Translations under genes and position numbers: made by a program
The notes under the pieces: model-generated
Seen by the model: only the letters and a program-made list of their open reading frames with translations
What the model was told of the DNA's origin: nothing
Database searches by the model: none
Part shown: positions 1 through 10,673 of the stretch, in pieces
Layout: the number at the start of each line of letters is the position of its first letter
Numbering within the stretch: the stretch's first letter is position 1
Assembly (NCBI GenBank): GCA_964059195.1
Contig: CAXKWD010000011.1
Coordinates: 14,916,978-14,980,977, forward strand
Direction of reading: 5' to 3'
Length of the DNA: 64,000 bases
From: Ectobius pallidus
Lineage: Eukaryota; Arthropoda; Insecta; Blattodea; Ectobiidae

Positions 1-360
1 ACTTCTAAAATTAATTGTGTTCTAAAAACTGTTGAAAATTAAGCAAAAAGTTTTCCAGAGTGTACTTTTTGGGTTCAGAGCCATGAGATCCTTAGTATAA
101 ATAAAATCAGGTAAACTGGTGTAACAAAGTGCCAGAATGCTTTTGTTTAATCAGTGATAATTGCAGTTATGATATGCAGTTATGATATAAGTTATTTTGT
201 AATCGATTTCCGAGTTAAGCTCCAGATCGATTCATTAAGCAGGGCTTACTGAAGAACAAAGGTCTAGTTTAATATAAATATGGGAAGGAATATATTTGTC
301 AAATCTCAATGTAACTTATTTCAACTTCCAAAGCCGTATATTCGTTCTTTCTAATATACT

Positions 361-560
361 ACCATAAAATAGGAGCTAAATTGGGCATTGCTCCGGTACC
401 GGTCAACCGATTTGGTCCAATATCAAGAGGCTTCTTCCCATGGACGTTATAAATGCGTATACCAAGTTTCATGAAAATCTGATAAAGCGTAGTTGAGTTA
501 CCTCGCGTATAGACACACGGACAGACATAGACATTCAGACGGACAGACATTTTCCTGTCC
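361..560. repeat. Probable dispersed repeat with (G/A)GACAGAC tract
   Basis: The block contains ACCAAGTTTCATGAAAATCT followed by a run of GGACAGAC/AGACATAGAC units. This phrase, with imperfect CAGACAGA repeats next to it, is a familiar feature of dispersed insect repeats. No termini could be fixed and the class is unknown. Open frames across it look incidental. Confidence 0.35.
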
Positions 561-610
561 CTTACACAATCTCATAAATGACCTTTCTGGCACCTAATAA
601 AATCGAGAGT

Positions 611-850
611 GATAGGGAAAAAGCAAATAAGTCAAAATTCCGGGGTTTTAGGAGAGACAAAAACAATTATTTCCACAGTATTGTTACGATATTTAGTTCA
701 GTCCACCAGATATTTTTACACACAGCATCTTATGCCATGTAAAATTATCTGGGTGGGCTGGTCTAAATAGTGTAACAATGCTGTGAAAATAAATTGTTTT
801 TCGTCTTTCCTGAAACTTTGGTGTTTTGACTTATTCGCTTTTTCCCTGAT
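611..850. mobile_element. MITE with ~100-bp inverted arms
   Basis: The left arm (GGGAAAAAGCAAATAAGTCA from about 615) is matched in reverse complement by the right arm ending ATTCGCTTTTTCCCTGAT at 850. The match extends inward about 100 bp per arm (CCACAGTATTGTTAC against GTAACAATGCTGTG). The spacer is about 50 bp. The ends look like a non-coding inverted-repeat transposon. Superfamily and target duplication are unclear, partly because a GATGATGAT run abuts the right end. Confidence 0.75.
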
Positions 851-1723
851 GATGATGATGATGATGAGTCACTCTAGAAATTGCTTATTATATTTTGTCA
901 ATGTGTTTGTTGTATTTATTAAATTGAAGCTTAAAAACGTGTCTTTATATGATAAAAAAACTTAACTAAAACTATTTTAATATGTTAAAAAAACTAATAC
1001 GTAGTTTATTGAAACCTAAAAATCCGGGCCCTAGATATCAAATAATTTTTTTTCTTTCAAAACATTAAAACTAACATTGAAGTAATACGAGATTTGAATC
1101 TATTGTTGGTTCTAGTTTCAAGATAGGTTCAATCTTTGAATAACTTTAGTGTGGAATGGAGGTTACTGTAGAAGTCACGGGATGTCATGAGAAGGTATCT
1201 GAAAAGAGTATATAATGTTTATATCGTACTATTTACCATTTTACTGTGTTCAAATAATATACCTGTGTTAATTGTTTTAGTAACATACCTTTTTTATATT
1301 TTAAGATGTATCCTAAGATAATGTTCAGGGCCAAAACCGGTATACATTTAGTGATCCTTTTTCTTAGTACTCATTAAACAATATTCAGCCTTTATTTTTA
1401 TATATTGTACCCTAAAAATCTAGCTAAATGTTTAAGAGAGTATCTTGGAAATGTGCGATTTTTATATCCCATTACAAATAATTTATTTAACGATGATCAA
1501 GTTATTTTGAACTTTTAGTTCTGTTAGAGCTGTATTTTACTGAGCAAAAAATTCGATTGAGTAAATAGTTAAACAACTATTATAGACCAGAGTTATCTCG
1601 TGTAATTTAAAACTTGTTTGTCTAGTAGTTACATAATAGGCCTAATGAAACGACTAATTTATTACTGTACATACTTTCGGTGTTTCTCATTCCATGTAAA
1701 TTTATTCCTAATTTTTTAGTCGT

Positions 1724-1760
<37 letters not shown>

Positions 1761-1930
1761 AGTTATTGAAAAGCTCTACAAAATCATCACTAGAACCCTA
1801 TTATGATCCAATTTATGAGTTGGCTGACTTAACATATTAGGGTAAGGTGGTACATTTTCGAACACTTAACAAATATTCTTATTTTATAAACACAATAAAC
1901 ATAAGACAAATTCAATTGTGTTGTAATCAC

Positions 1931-2857
1931 TAGGGCCCGGGGGTTTAGCCACAAAAGTATTACATCAGGTTAGTGGTGACTGGGATATAGCCGTATGTAA
2001 ACACGAGGGAAGGGGTGACTAGCTTTCAGTGGCGCACTTTAATACGAACATTCAAGTTCAAGGGCAGTGCAGCTAGTCTAGTGAAATGATAGACACAGCG
2101 TCATAGAATAGTTTGCACATTTAATCGTAAATCACAGAAACAAAAAATATATTTCCTAGTAAAACGAACATAAATATACACAACCAATGCTTTAATATTT
2201 GTTAACAATATTCACAGTGAAAATTAAAAGGCAATTTATACATTATGTCTGTGCATACGCTTTGTTGCAGTGAATGGCAATATACATTTTGAAGTTTTCA
2301 AAAGAAAAATATCTTCTATTTTCCTACAAAGAAGATCTTTAATGGTAAAAACTTCTCTCTACGTCTCATGACGTGACGGGGGGATGAGATATTAGTGTTT
2401 CCCTTGTGTGGGTACACATCATGGTCTTCTGTAAAACCTTCCAGTGCACTTCGAAAGGTAAAAACAGTAGAAAAATCCTGCATTTTTCTGGAGATTTTTT
2501 GCTCCTTTAGAAGTATTCCATCTTCAGGTTGACTCTTACCTATGAATAATTCCTCCACGAGTCTGATCGCTTTGTCTCTCTAGAAGAGTGATACATCTAG
2601 ACAGTTACCGAAATTACTTGCAATGAACTTGATATTACTTAGTAGCTTTTCTAAACAAAAGGCTAAACATTTTCTGGAGCAGCACCCGCACTCATTTTAA
2701 CTATGATCCGCCACTGGTTTTCAAGAACGCCCAACATACGTCGTCAACAGAACACTAAACTACCACATGCAGTGCAAGTTGTTTACTAACTCAGAAATCG
2801 TTCTATGCCTTGTGCACCACTAACTTGACGAATTATTGGCTAAACCCCCGGGCCCTA
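1931..2857. mobile_element. Non-autonomous hAT-like element with 8-bp target duplication
   Basis: Perfect inverted ends TAGGGCCCGGGGGTTTAGCC are flanked on both sides by GTAATCAC, an 8-bp target duplication, the hAT signature. The 927-bp interior has a minus-strand open frame of 80 codons (2316-2558) that I do not recognise and would not call a gene. The element sits inside the older TA-flanked transposon at 1840-4065, so it arrived later. A similar TIR fragment (CCGGGCCCTAG) appears alone at about 1024. Confidence 0.88.
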
Positions 2858-3175
2858 GTAATCACAAAGTAGGCAAGTCCCTTCACAAAAATATGAAAGG
2901 CAAACAGCTGTAAAATTGGTCATGGCAATCAATCTTTCATTTCCAGAATATCGTTCGAAAATGTACCGCAGTAGGTACAATTCTGAACACCAGTGGGTAC
3001 TATTTCGAACAGTGGCATTTTTACCGAACGAACTGTTCTCTTCCAAATATTATTTTATTTATTATTATTTACCAATAATATGAGCGTAATAATGAAGTGT
3101 CACGTTTTAAATAGGCAGATGGCAGGATTGGTGCATGTGGTCAGCATGCCGAATCCTATGGCAGTTATTGATAAC

Positions 3176-3356
3176 TTACTTAACCGGAGCAGCAGCTACT
3201 TTACGAATTAGCGCTTCCGTTGGTGTCAGGAGACTGAATGAATCCCGTTCCAGATCACCCTACCTCAGAAAAATCCGAGGAGGCACCGGGGATCGAACCC
3301 CTGACTTGCGGGTCCGTAGTCAGCAACCACTGGAACTAGACTATGCAGGCGGTCTG
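3176..3356 (-). repeat. tRNA-derived SINE, reverse orientation (family 1)
   Basis: In reverse complement it has a tRNA-like head (GCCTGCATAGTCTAG, then a B-box-like GGGGTTCGATCCCC). A body with TCCTCGGATTTTTCTGAGG follows. The copy at 60178-60440 has the same order of blocks. The acquired substitutions and lack of a complete tRNA cloverleaf make it a SINE and not a tRNA gene. Confidence 0.7.
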
Positions 3357-4351
3357 TCATAACATCAAGAGCAATAATAAAAGTACTTACGAGCTCGAGA
3401 ACGATTGCTACATGTTATTCTGTATTGCATAAATATCTGAGATGTAATGACAACAAGGAAGTGTAGTTGATAACCCTTCGTTGAAATAATACCACTGATG
3501 AAAGATGTATGAATGTCATCATTTTATATTTGACTAACACAGTTAATAATAATAAACATGCAGAATGCTGTGATGGCAAAACAGCTTTTCCATGCTAGAC
3601 TTAAGCGAGCAATCGCGGGTTAAACTACTGTTCGAAATTGTACCTAAAATGTGTTCGTATTTGTACCTCGAGCTAGTTTTTGTAAATTACTATAAAGTTG
3701 CAAATTCCGCTCACGAATGACCATTGTTTTGCCAGTGGCTTACGTATTAAAGACTACGATATTTGTTGGTATGAGTTAAAAATCGGTCCTCAAAAATATA
3801 TTCCAGTAACACAACGTGGAATTATAAGCAATTTTATAACGTGCTATTTTTCAAGCAAGGAGTTCTTACCGTCGATTGGAAAATAATAATTTATGGCCGA
3901 ATGAGACAACTTAAAACACCATTCTTGCGGATACAGGTCAACAAAACAATCAGTATGGACGCTATATAATTAAAAACAGGTTGGCTAACATTTGAAACCC
4001 AAAAGTGGATAAAAATCTTTGTCCGTTCAGAATTGTATCATGTTCGAAAATGTACCATCTTACCCTAATTGTATTTGTCTTGTAACTTGATGTAATTTAT
4101 TAAGAAATAACTTACCGGTACTTTATTTGTTTGTATTCTTAAGAAGTTTAGAAATTGCACATATGAATTGTACATTGTATGCTGTCTCTTTATGATATTG
4201 CTATTTTCATTGAGTCTATTTCTGACGTAGTTGTATTTGTTCTTTAATTTGTATTCCTAAATAATGTAATTTGTTTCAACTCGTGGTTGAGTGTAAGAGA
4301 AGGCCTTAACGCTGCCAGGTTAAATAAACTATTATTATTGTTATTATTATT

Positions 4352-5090
4352 ATGCGGTTAATAAAAATGTTAAATACCAGTACAGATGTTGGGTTCAGTT
4401 CGGTGTTATTTCGCATAACAAAATACTATTTCTGAGTTATTTCGCATTAAAACCAAATATTTTTACGGTGCAAAATATTGCATATTTCTGTAAAAACACA
4501 TCAAAGGTAATTTAAGCCTTTCGTTTTGGAGATTTTCAAAATTGTTAACATATGTCTATAGTATAGATAAACTGATTAATATAATCTCCCTGATCTACAT
4601 ATGGAGGTGCATCGCATCGAGGAAAATCTACTGGGCACCCAAATACAGCTATTTCGATATTGAAATAAAATATAAAATAACTTTCAATCTCCAGGAATAT
4701 GGTTTAGTGCTAAGTTAACATAGGCTATAGCAAAAATCAATTTCCATGAATATCTCTACACGTTAATTTGAATTGAAAATAAGTATTTTTGTAATTATTT
4801 GACATGCCTTCTTACTCAACGTTTGAGTGGTTTATTAAACAATTATTTTTTTTATTAATGTTCACGTAGATTTATTTTACTTTCAATAAGCATATCATTT
4901 AATTCCTTTTATAAAAAAAGAGATTTCCAAAACTCTAGATTTCACTTGAAAAATTAAATTTCTTTTAAGAAATAAAAAAAACTAAAATGAGAATTTCACA
5001 AAAACACCAAATTTCATATTTTTTTCGCACATGTCAAACAATATTTCGGCCTAAAAGTGGTTAAAACAAAATATTTTTCACTTTAATAAT
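4352..5090. repeat. Unnamed 0.75-kb repeat, copy A
   Basis: This AT-rich block matches 49815-50572 in reverse complement over its whole length with moderate divergence. Shared landmarks are AAAATGTTAAAT, GTGTTATTTCGC/CAC, GTGCAAAATATTGCATATTTCTG, TAGCTG..TTTGG(G/T)GCCCA, and a shared stretch of TTTATTAAACAAT type. No coding frame is visible in it. The class is unknown; a degraded DNA transposon is one option. Confidence 0.6.
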
Positions 5091-5215
5091 GGCATTAACC
5101 ACAATTTGTGAATCTGTCACGCATGGAAACTAGGTATATCTAATGTTAACCCTAGGGCGTGCGGAATTGTTGAGCCCACAACTTTTCGTTTTAATTTAAG
5201 GGGCAGCCTTTCATA

Positions 5216-5607
5216 ATTACGGGTGGGACATTCTAGCATATTACGAATATTACTTTTGTTCATTATATGAACTAGAATGAATTAGAATTGGTTCTGCACA
5301 TTTTGTAAAATCTACTATGCCTTCTCCTTCATACTACATGGAAAGCATTATTTAAAATGTATTTTAAATATTTAAAATCTGTTTTTCAAAATCTATTACG
5401 GATGGGACATAATTTGAACACTGATTTTAATGATGCAAAACAAAAGTTAATTTGCCGTTCTGCTATTAATGTTAGGGTCTTAATGTTGTTATTAATGATG
5501 GTATGAGGGATTAAATAAAAATCACAAACTGTTTCCAGATTGTCAGAATATTTATTTAACTCCTACAATAATAATTTAACAGAACTATCACCATTACGGG
5601 TGGGACA
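5216..5607 (+). repeat. Three copies of ATTACGGRTGGGACA
   Basis: ATTACGGGTGGGACA occurs at 5216 and 5593, and ATTACGGATGGGACA at 5396, at spacings of 180 and 197 bp, in an otherwise AT-rich non-coding stretch. The spacing suggests a diverged tandem array or subterminal repeats of a transposon. No ends could be set. Confidence 0.5.
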
Positions 5608-5776
5608 AAAATTCACTTTTTGGTACTTTACATAGTAATTAACCACACATAGTTTTTGAAGTTAATCTTATACCAAATTGTACCTTAAGATGTATATTTT
5701 CTCAAATCAAACAGGACATAGGTGATTGATCTTGACTGCTTAGTTTTAATGAGTGTTAAAGTCATGCTTTAAATGT

Positions 5777-5777
5777 A

Positions 5778-5822
<45 letters not shown>
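5777..5822. repeat. (AAT)n microsatellite
   Basis: About 14 uninterrupted AAT units. Similar runs of ATT/AAT occur at 1726-1760, 13599-13627, 21898-21960, 22013-22057, 53082-53144 and 57268-57328; this trinucleotide is the most common simple repeat in the window. Confidence 0.95.
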
Positions 5823-5826
<4 letters not shown>

Positions 5827-7027
5827 AAAACTACAATCCACAAATTTTACACATGAAACAACTTCAAATACACACAATTCCTGAACTCCTGAATATTCAG
5901 TGAACTCTAGGTTTTAAACTTTTATTTGAGTTCGTAATTACACTAGTATTATAACATCTCTCTTCGAGGGGGGAAAAATCCCATATTTTACGAAATGGCG
6001 GGGGGGGGGGTCCGGAACACCTAAATTATGATTTCATTTTCATTCACTTTTTGTTCTTTTATTATCCTTTGAAATCTTCTCTTTCCAATGCCGTAAGCGC
6101 CAACTTATCTAGACTCTTTAAGTATATTAAATAATTTTTTAAACCTTACTTAAGAGTGTTCACGGGAATCAGCATTTTATTTGAACTAGTAGCCACTGAA
6201 GATTTTTTATATGCAGAGGGAAGTTAGATCTGGTTGTAGCAATCCTGTGAGCATAGTTTTACCCTTTCACCGCTAAAATAATTATGCATTATGAGAAGTA
6301 TTATTGAAATTTTTAAAAAGCAAAACAGGTGTAAGGTAGCGCGGTACTGCCCCGTCCTAAACCAAAACCTTCGCCATTTTCACTGGGGGGGGGGGGGGGG
6401 AGTACACTTTGTTGGAGGTATCTTAGTATTGTAGAGATAGGACGTTTCGTCTCCCCTTAACTTATATTTCCGGAACAGCCACATTTTGAGCTATTTTTTT
6501 ACTGTATAAATAATAGTGTCATAATTTTTTTGTTAACGTTATTTATCATAACTTAGTGGTAATATTCAGGATCGTCAACTATTTTAAAATACCTATTTTC
6601 TTAAAAGAGAATCATTGTTGGATTAGATATTCGATTCTCTGTTGCCAGGCTGGTTTTAGGTAAGTATATCAAACATAACCCACAGGAAGTTAGGTGTGTT
6701 GTTAACCTTTAAACGCTGTTAACCGTTAACTCTCCGTCGGAATAAGCTAGTTGAAAATTTATATTTTTGAAACCTTGACTTTGCTGAATACTTGATGTGG
6801 GGACTTTAATAAAACCTTGTGTTCCCAATAAAATAATCCCCAGTAGTGGTGCTTAATAACTCTCGTGGGGTAACGCAATTTAATTAGTCTCTCTCTCTTT
6901 GCTTCTCTTTCTCTTAGTTTTCCTCTCCCGTTATAAAGACGTTTACGTAGAGTGGTTTATAAAAAAATAGAGACCGGATTTTTATTGGATATTCTATTCT
7001 TGCAACCTAACCGTGTGTAAAACTTGT
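5823..7027. other. AT-rich non-coding stretch
   Basis: No coding frame or transposon ends recognised. It contains two G homopolymers (about 6000-6010 and 6386-6400). A short pyrimidine run (TCTCTCTCTTTGCTTCTCTTT) near 6890 is the only other low-complexity feature. Confidence 0.6.
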
Positions 7028-7035
7028 AATAGCCA

Positions 7036-7707
7036 CATGGCCGTAGCAAGGTCCTTCTGCGCCCTTGGCGAGTTTGACAAATCTGCATCCTCCAATGCTG
7101 GGGGTCTGAGTAATTCTTTTTCTGTAAATTTCTGTAAAATTGTTTAATATTGTAATATAAAAAACACTGTTATTATCAAAAAAATTTAAACCTCATTTTA
7201 AAATTAACTAAATGTTGAACTTTCAAGCTACTAAAACCTTATTTTCAGACGATTGAACTACTTAAAAAAGAATTAAATAATAAAATCTAGTATCAAAGTA
7301 AATTACATAATGGGCCTGAGGCCTACTAAAATGTTTAACACATTAATATAGGTAAAAGTATTTTTTTTCGAATAGTTGAACCACTTTCAGCTCAATAATA
7401 ACGTACATTTTAATTTTTATTGTTATATCTTTCCATACTGTTAATGATTTATGTTATCATACCCTGTCAATAAAAACCGTGTTAATTAAATAACGTTGCA
7501 TGACTGCTTTTTGTTTGTAGACAATCGGCATAATACTACAGATAGTTCACGTGCAGTAATTTTTAGTAACCTGATAGATTTCTTCCATTAACGTGGAATT
7601 CCTATTGCTTGATAAATTGCACCAATCTAAAAAAAGGCGGGATTTTTCATGGTTAATTTTGCGCCCTTGGCGGGGGCCCATCTCGCTACCGCCTAGCTAC
7701 GGCCCTG
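7036..7707. mobile_element. Non-autonomous hAT element with 8-bp target duplication
   Basis: The left end CATGGCCGTAGCAAGG and the right end (reverse complement CAGGGCCGTAGCTAGGCGG) form imperfect inverted repeats. Both are followed inward by a TGCGCCCTTGGCG block, here in the same orientation at each side. AATAGCCA flanks both sides (7028-7035 and 7708-7715), an exact 8-bp duplication typical of hAT. The interior is AT-rich and non-coding. Confidence 0.85.
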
Positions 7708-7723
7708 AATAGCCATTGATATA

Positions 7724-7901
7724 CAGTCGAACTTGTATAATTCGAAGCTCAAGGAACCAGCAAAAAAACTCGAATAATCACGATTTCGAATTAGAAAAGT
7801 TTGTAAAGTTTTCTTTGTATAGGGATTTCAAGGGACCATTCACGAATTCGAATTATTCACGATTTCGATTAAATAACGTTTGAATTATCAAAGTTCGGCT
7901 G
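7724..7901. mobile_element. Pogo/Tigger-like MITE
   Basis: 178 bp with inverted ends CAGTCGAACTTGTATAATTC and (reverse complement) CAGCCGAACTTTGATAATTC, flanked by TA on both sides. Ends starting CAG with TA duplication and internal AATTCGAA blocks fit the pogo/Tigger branch of Tc1/mariner. It lies only 9 bp beyond the hAT duplication at 7708-7715. Confidence 0.82.
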
Positions 7902-8280
7902 TATAAAGTAATAAAGTTATTACTAATTTTTACATGTCTACCCCATAGGACATATAATGGCTTGATATTAGCCTACATAAAACTACATGCTTAGGATTCT
8001 TATTCGTTTTTACTTCTCTAAAACTTATTCATTCTTTCTCTAAAACTAATTTTTAAAAAATTTAATAAAAACACGGGAAATTTTATTCTTACTAGGCCTA
8101 TACAGAAACGAGATTTTCCTACAATTATAAGATATGGTTGTTGATTGGAACTAAAAATAATCCTATCCTTCGGAATGAGGCAGGATTGGCACAATTGCGA
8201 ACAAAAGGTTGCAAATGCTTACAGGTTTTAGTTGACACGTTGTCTCGGTCTAACAGCGAGCAACTATATCCGAGACGAAC

Positions 8281-8400
8281 TAAGAAGGAAACCTGATGTA
8301 AACAGAACCAGTGTGTCTTGTCTCACTCTTAAGTCATATGAGTAATGTGCTAGAGTGAGACAGATATACTGGTTTTTGTTTACTTCAGGATTCCTTCTTA
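8281..8400. mobile_element. 120-bp hairpin MITE with GAAC flanks
   Basis: An almost full-length palindrome. The left arm TAAGAAGGAAACCTGATGTA pairs with the right arm ending TTCAGGATTCCTTCTTA. The match continues through CCAGTGTGTCTTGTCTCACTCT against AGAGTGAGACAGATATACTGG. GAAC stands on each side as a possible 4-bp target duplication. It would fold into a strong hairpin if transcribed. Confidence 0.75.
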
Positions 8401-9015
8401 GAACGGCCAGACTTTAGATAGATGTGTCTTTGTAGGAGTCAGAAAGAAAATATTTTTAAGACAAGTCCCAACCACCCTCTCTTATAATCTCACGCCTTAA
8501 ATTGATGTCCAGTAAAATGTTTATTGCACTTAACAACTTTCACATTGCATCGTCTGGACCTGTCATTGCTATTAGTCCATTACAAATTGCTTACTTCTGT
8601 TTTAAGATGCTTTACCTGAACTATACCTGTCCGATTTCATTTTTAATATTGTCATGATATTACATAGCCTATTTCAATAACTATACAACTAATTTTTCTT
8701 ACATAAATGTGCACGTATTTCACACCTTGACATTACATAAAAATTCGGTATTTATTTATAAGCTCTTTTCGTGGGGGGGATGGGGGAAATTCACCTCTCC
8801 CCCCCCCCCAAAAAAAAATTGTAACATTAAGCACAAATTATTCAAACGGTCAGCCTTCTAATAAATTTTGTAAAGACAACATAACCCAAATACTTAAATT
8901 AAAACAATGACATTCATTATTTTGAAATAGATTTGTAATAAAATGCTGAAATGTTCATTATGATTTCAGTTGTGGTACTGGGAATAATTAATTCTTATGA
9001 GTAAAAGTTCCCTCT

Positions 9016-9060
9016 CTACTTTGGTCCCCCCCCCAAAATGTCTCTCTGGATCCGCCCCTG
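9016..9060. repeat. Possible single end of a hAT element
   Basis: In reverse complement the block reads CAGGGGCGGATCCAGAGAGA followed by ATTTTGGGGGG, a phrase I associate with ends of hAT elements in insect and vertebrate genomes. No matching opposite end was found, so it is a truncated copy or chance. Confidence 0.35.
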
Positions 9061-9710
9061 GCCTGTTCTGCCTACCAGTTTGTTAATTTTTGCACTGAAT
9101 GGAAATGCCTAAAAGAAAATGTATTCACATTGATACCCTGAAGACAGATTTTTCTTTTATAAGAGAAACTAAGGAAAGTAAAATCAGAATTCCTAAGGCA
9201 AATTCATAGTTCTGAAAAGAATAAAAAAGTGAAATGACCTTACTTTGAGTACTTAATATCCACATTTGATATATAAGTGCTGTATTACTTTTCTAATTGT
9301 GATAAATTAATTTTAATTCTTCATTCGTAAAGGATCATGTGCTCAAATAAAGAACACGCTAAAACAAGTGTTAATATTGTATTGTTCGGTAGGGTGTCGA
9401 TCACTCTGCACATAGACCACTTTAATGCTGGATGGTAGGGATGGTAGATTTTAGCAACTAAAAAATACAGATTTAGCATTTTTTAAATATAATTCTCTAT
9501 CACTTCAAAATGCTCTTCTGGATTTTGACTTGTCATTGAATCAGTATATAGGACTTCTTCATAAACTGTTATATGTTCCATATGATTTGGCTTAATTTTT
9601 AGATTGTCTTGTTAAATTAATTGTAGTTATTGTAAATCATTTATGTATTCGGCATTGGCAGTCGGCATTGGAAGCGAGCGGACGTGTTTTAGCATCAAGC
9701 AGATTCAGCT

Positions 9711-10673
9711 ATGAGTAATACTTCATCTACCTCTGTCGAGGAGGGTGTGTCTAATGAATCTACCTTACGCCTATGTAAAAGATGTAAAGCAAAAGTAGTG
9801 AATGGAGTAAAATGTATCAATTGTGATGGAAATTTCCATTTAAGCTGTGCTAAATTGATGAATACAATAAAACTTAACGGCGTGGACTCTGTCATATGTT
9901 GTGAAACTGACAACGGAAAAGATGACAATTCGGCCTTGTTTGATGCAATAGATTTGATGGCTGATAAAGAAGGTAAAGTTGATGTACGTGTGTTTAAATA
10001 TATCCTAAAGCAAAGGGATAGTGTTGTTAGTGTACTTCAAGATAAAATTGCATTACTGTTGAACCAAGTTACCTTTTTAACCAAAATAGTGGACGGCCAG
10101 ACTTTGGTGGCTAAAGTTAGTAATGTAATGCATACAAAAAGTGAGCAACAGATGACTTCTAACACCAAATCAACAAGTAAGAGCAAACCAGGTGTAAATC
10201 ATGATGGAAAAGATGGAAATGAAGCCATGGATACAGATGGAAATGGAATTGCTGCCGAAAGTATTAGTGGTTCTAGTGAAACCGTTATCCCCACAGTCAT
10301 CAATGAACAGGAAGGGGAGGATTCTTGGGCAAAGGTCGTAAGTAGGAAACAAAAACAAAAACGCCTAGTAGTGGTAGGTAATAATAGTAAGAACACAGGT
10401 AAACTAGAGAGGGTTCCAAAAACTGTATCTTTGCATGTCTACAGACTTGCTCCCAACACAACTGCGGAACAAGTATCTAATCATTTGAAATCTAAATATT
10501 CTGAAGTGGTGTGTGGAAAATTACCGTCTAGACATCCTGAACTCTATGCATCGTTCAGAGTTGATATCTTTGAAGAGCATCTAGAATCCGTAATGGATCC
10601 TACTATCTGGCCAGAAAATGCGTGTGTTCGAAGATTTTTTTTCAACAATCGACCTCAAGGAAAAGTGACATAA
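9711..10673 (+). CDS. Retrotransposon ORF1 protein with PHD-like zinc finger
   Basis: 320 codons from an ATG, no internal stop. Residues about 21-60 hold a cysteine/histidine finger (C-x2-C-x9-C-x2-C-x4-H-x2-C, then CC), as in the PHD-like fingers of CR1/L2 ORF1 proteins. Around residues 95-130 the spacing of Leu/Ile/Val suggests a coiled coil (VVSVLQDKIALLLNQVTFL). A low-complexity Lys/Ser/Asp linker follows. The C-terminal 80 residues (SLHVYRLAPNTTAEQV to DPTIWPENACVRRFFFNN) match in style the conserved C-terminal block of insect non-LTR ORF1 proteins. It is expected to bind RNA and form the ribonucleoprotein. Its last 50 bases overlap the ORF2 frame, and a run of eight T (10635-10642) lies in the overlap. 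Confidence 0.8.
   Translation: MSNTSSTSVEEGVSNESTLRLCKRCKAKVVNGVKCINCDGNFHLSCAKLMNTIKLNGVDSVICCETDNGKDDNSALFDAIDLMADKEGKVDVRVFKYILKQRDSVVSVLQDKIALLLNQVTFLTKIVDGQTLVAKVSNVMHTKSEQQMTSNTKSTSKSKPGVNHDGKDGNEAMDTDGNGIAAESISGSSETVIPTVINEQEGEDSWAKVVSRKQKQKRLVVVGNNSKNTGKLERVPKTVSLHVYRLAPNTTAEQVSNHLKSKYSEVVCGKLPSRHPELYASFRVDIFEEHLESVMDPTIWPENACVRRFFFNNRPQGKVT

Larger units (their letters stand above)
1840..4065. mobile_element. Tc1/mariner-type non-autonomous element carrying two later insertions
   Basis: The terminal inverted repeats are GGGTAAGGTGGTACATTTTC at the left and the reverse complement of GGGTAAGATGGTACATTTTC at the right, continuing with GAACA. Each is flanked by TA, the target duplication of this superfamily. 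The motif TTCGAAAATGTACC and related forms also recur inside (around 2953, 3003 and 3630). No transposase frame was recognised. A 927-bp hAT-like element (1931-2857) and a tRNA-derived SINE (about 3176-3356) sit inside, so without them the element is roughly 1.1 kb. Confidence 0.75.

Noticed and set aside
2316..2558. 80-codon minus-strand frame inside the hAT-like element
   Set aside because: No hAT transposase or zinc-finger features; the element's size and perfect ends indicate a non-coding copy.
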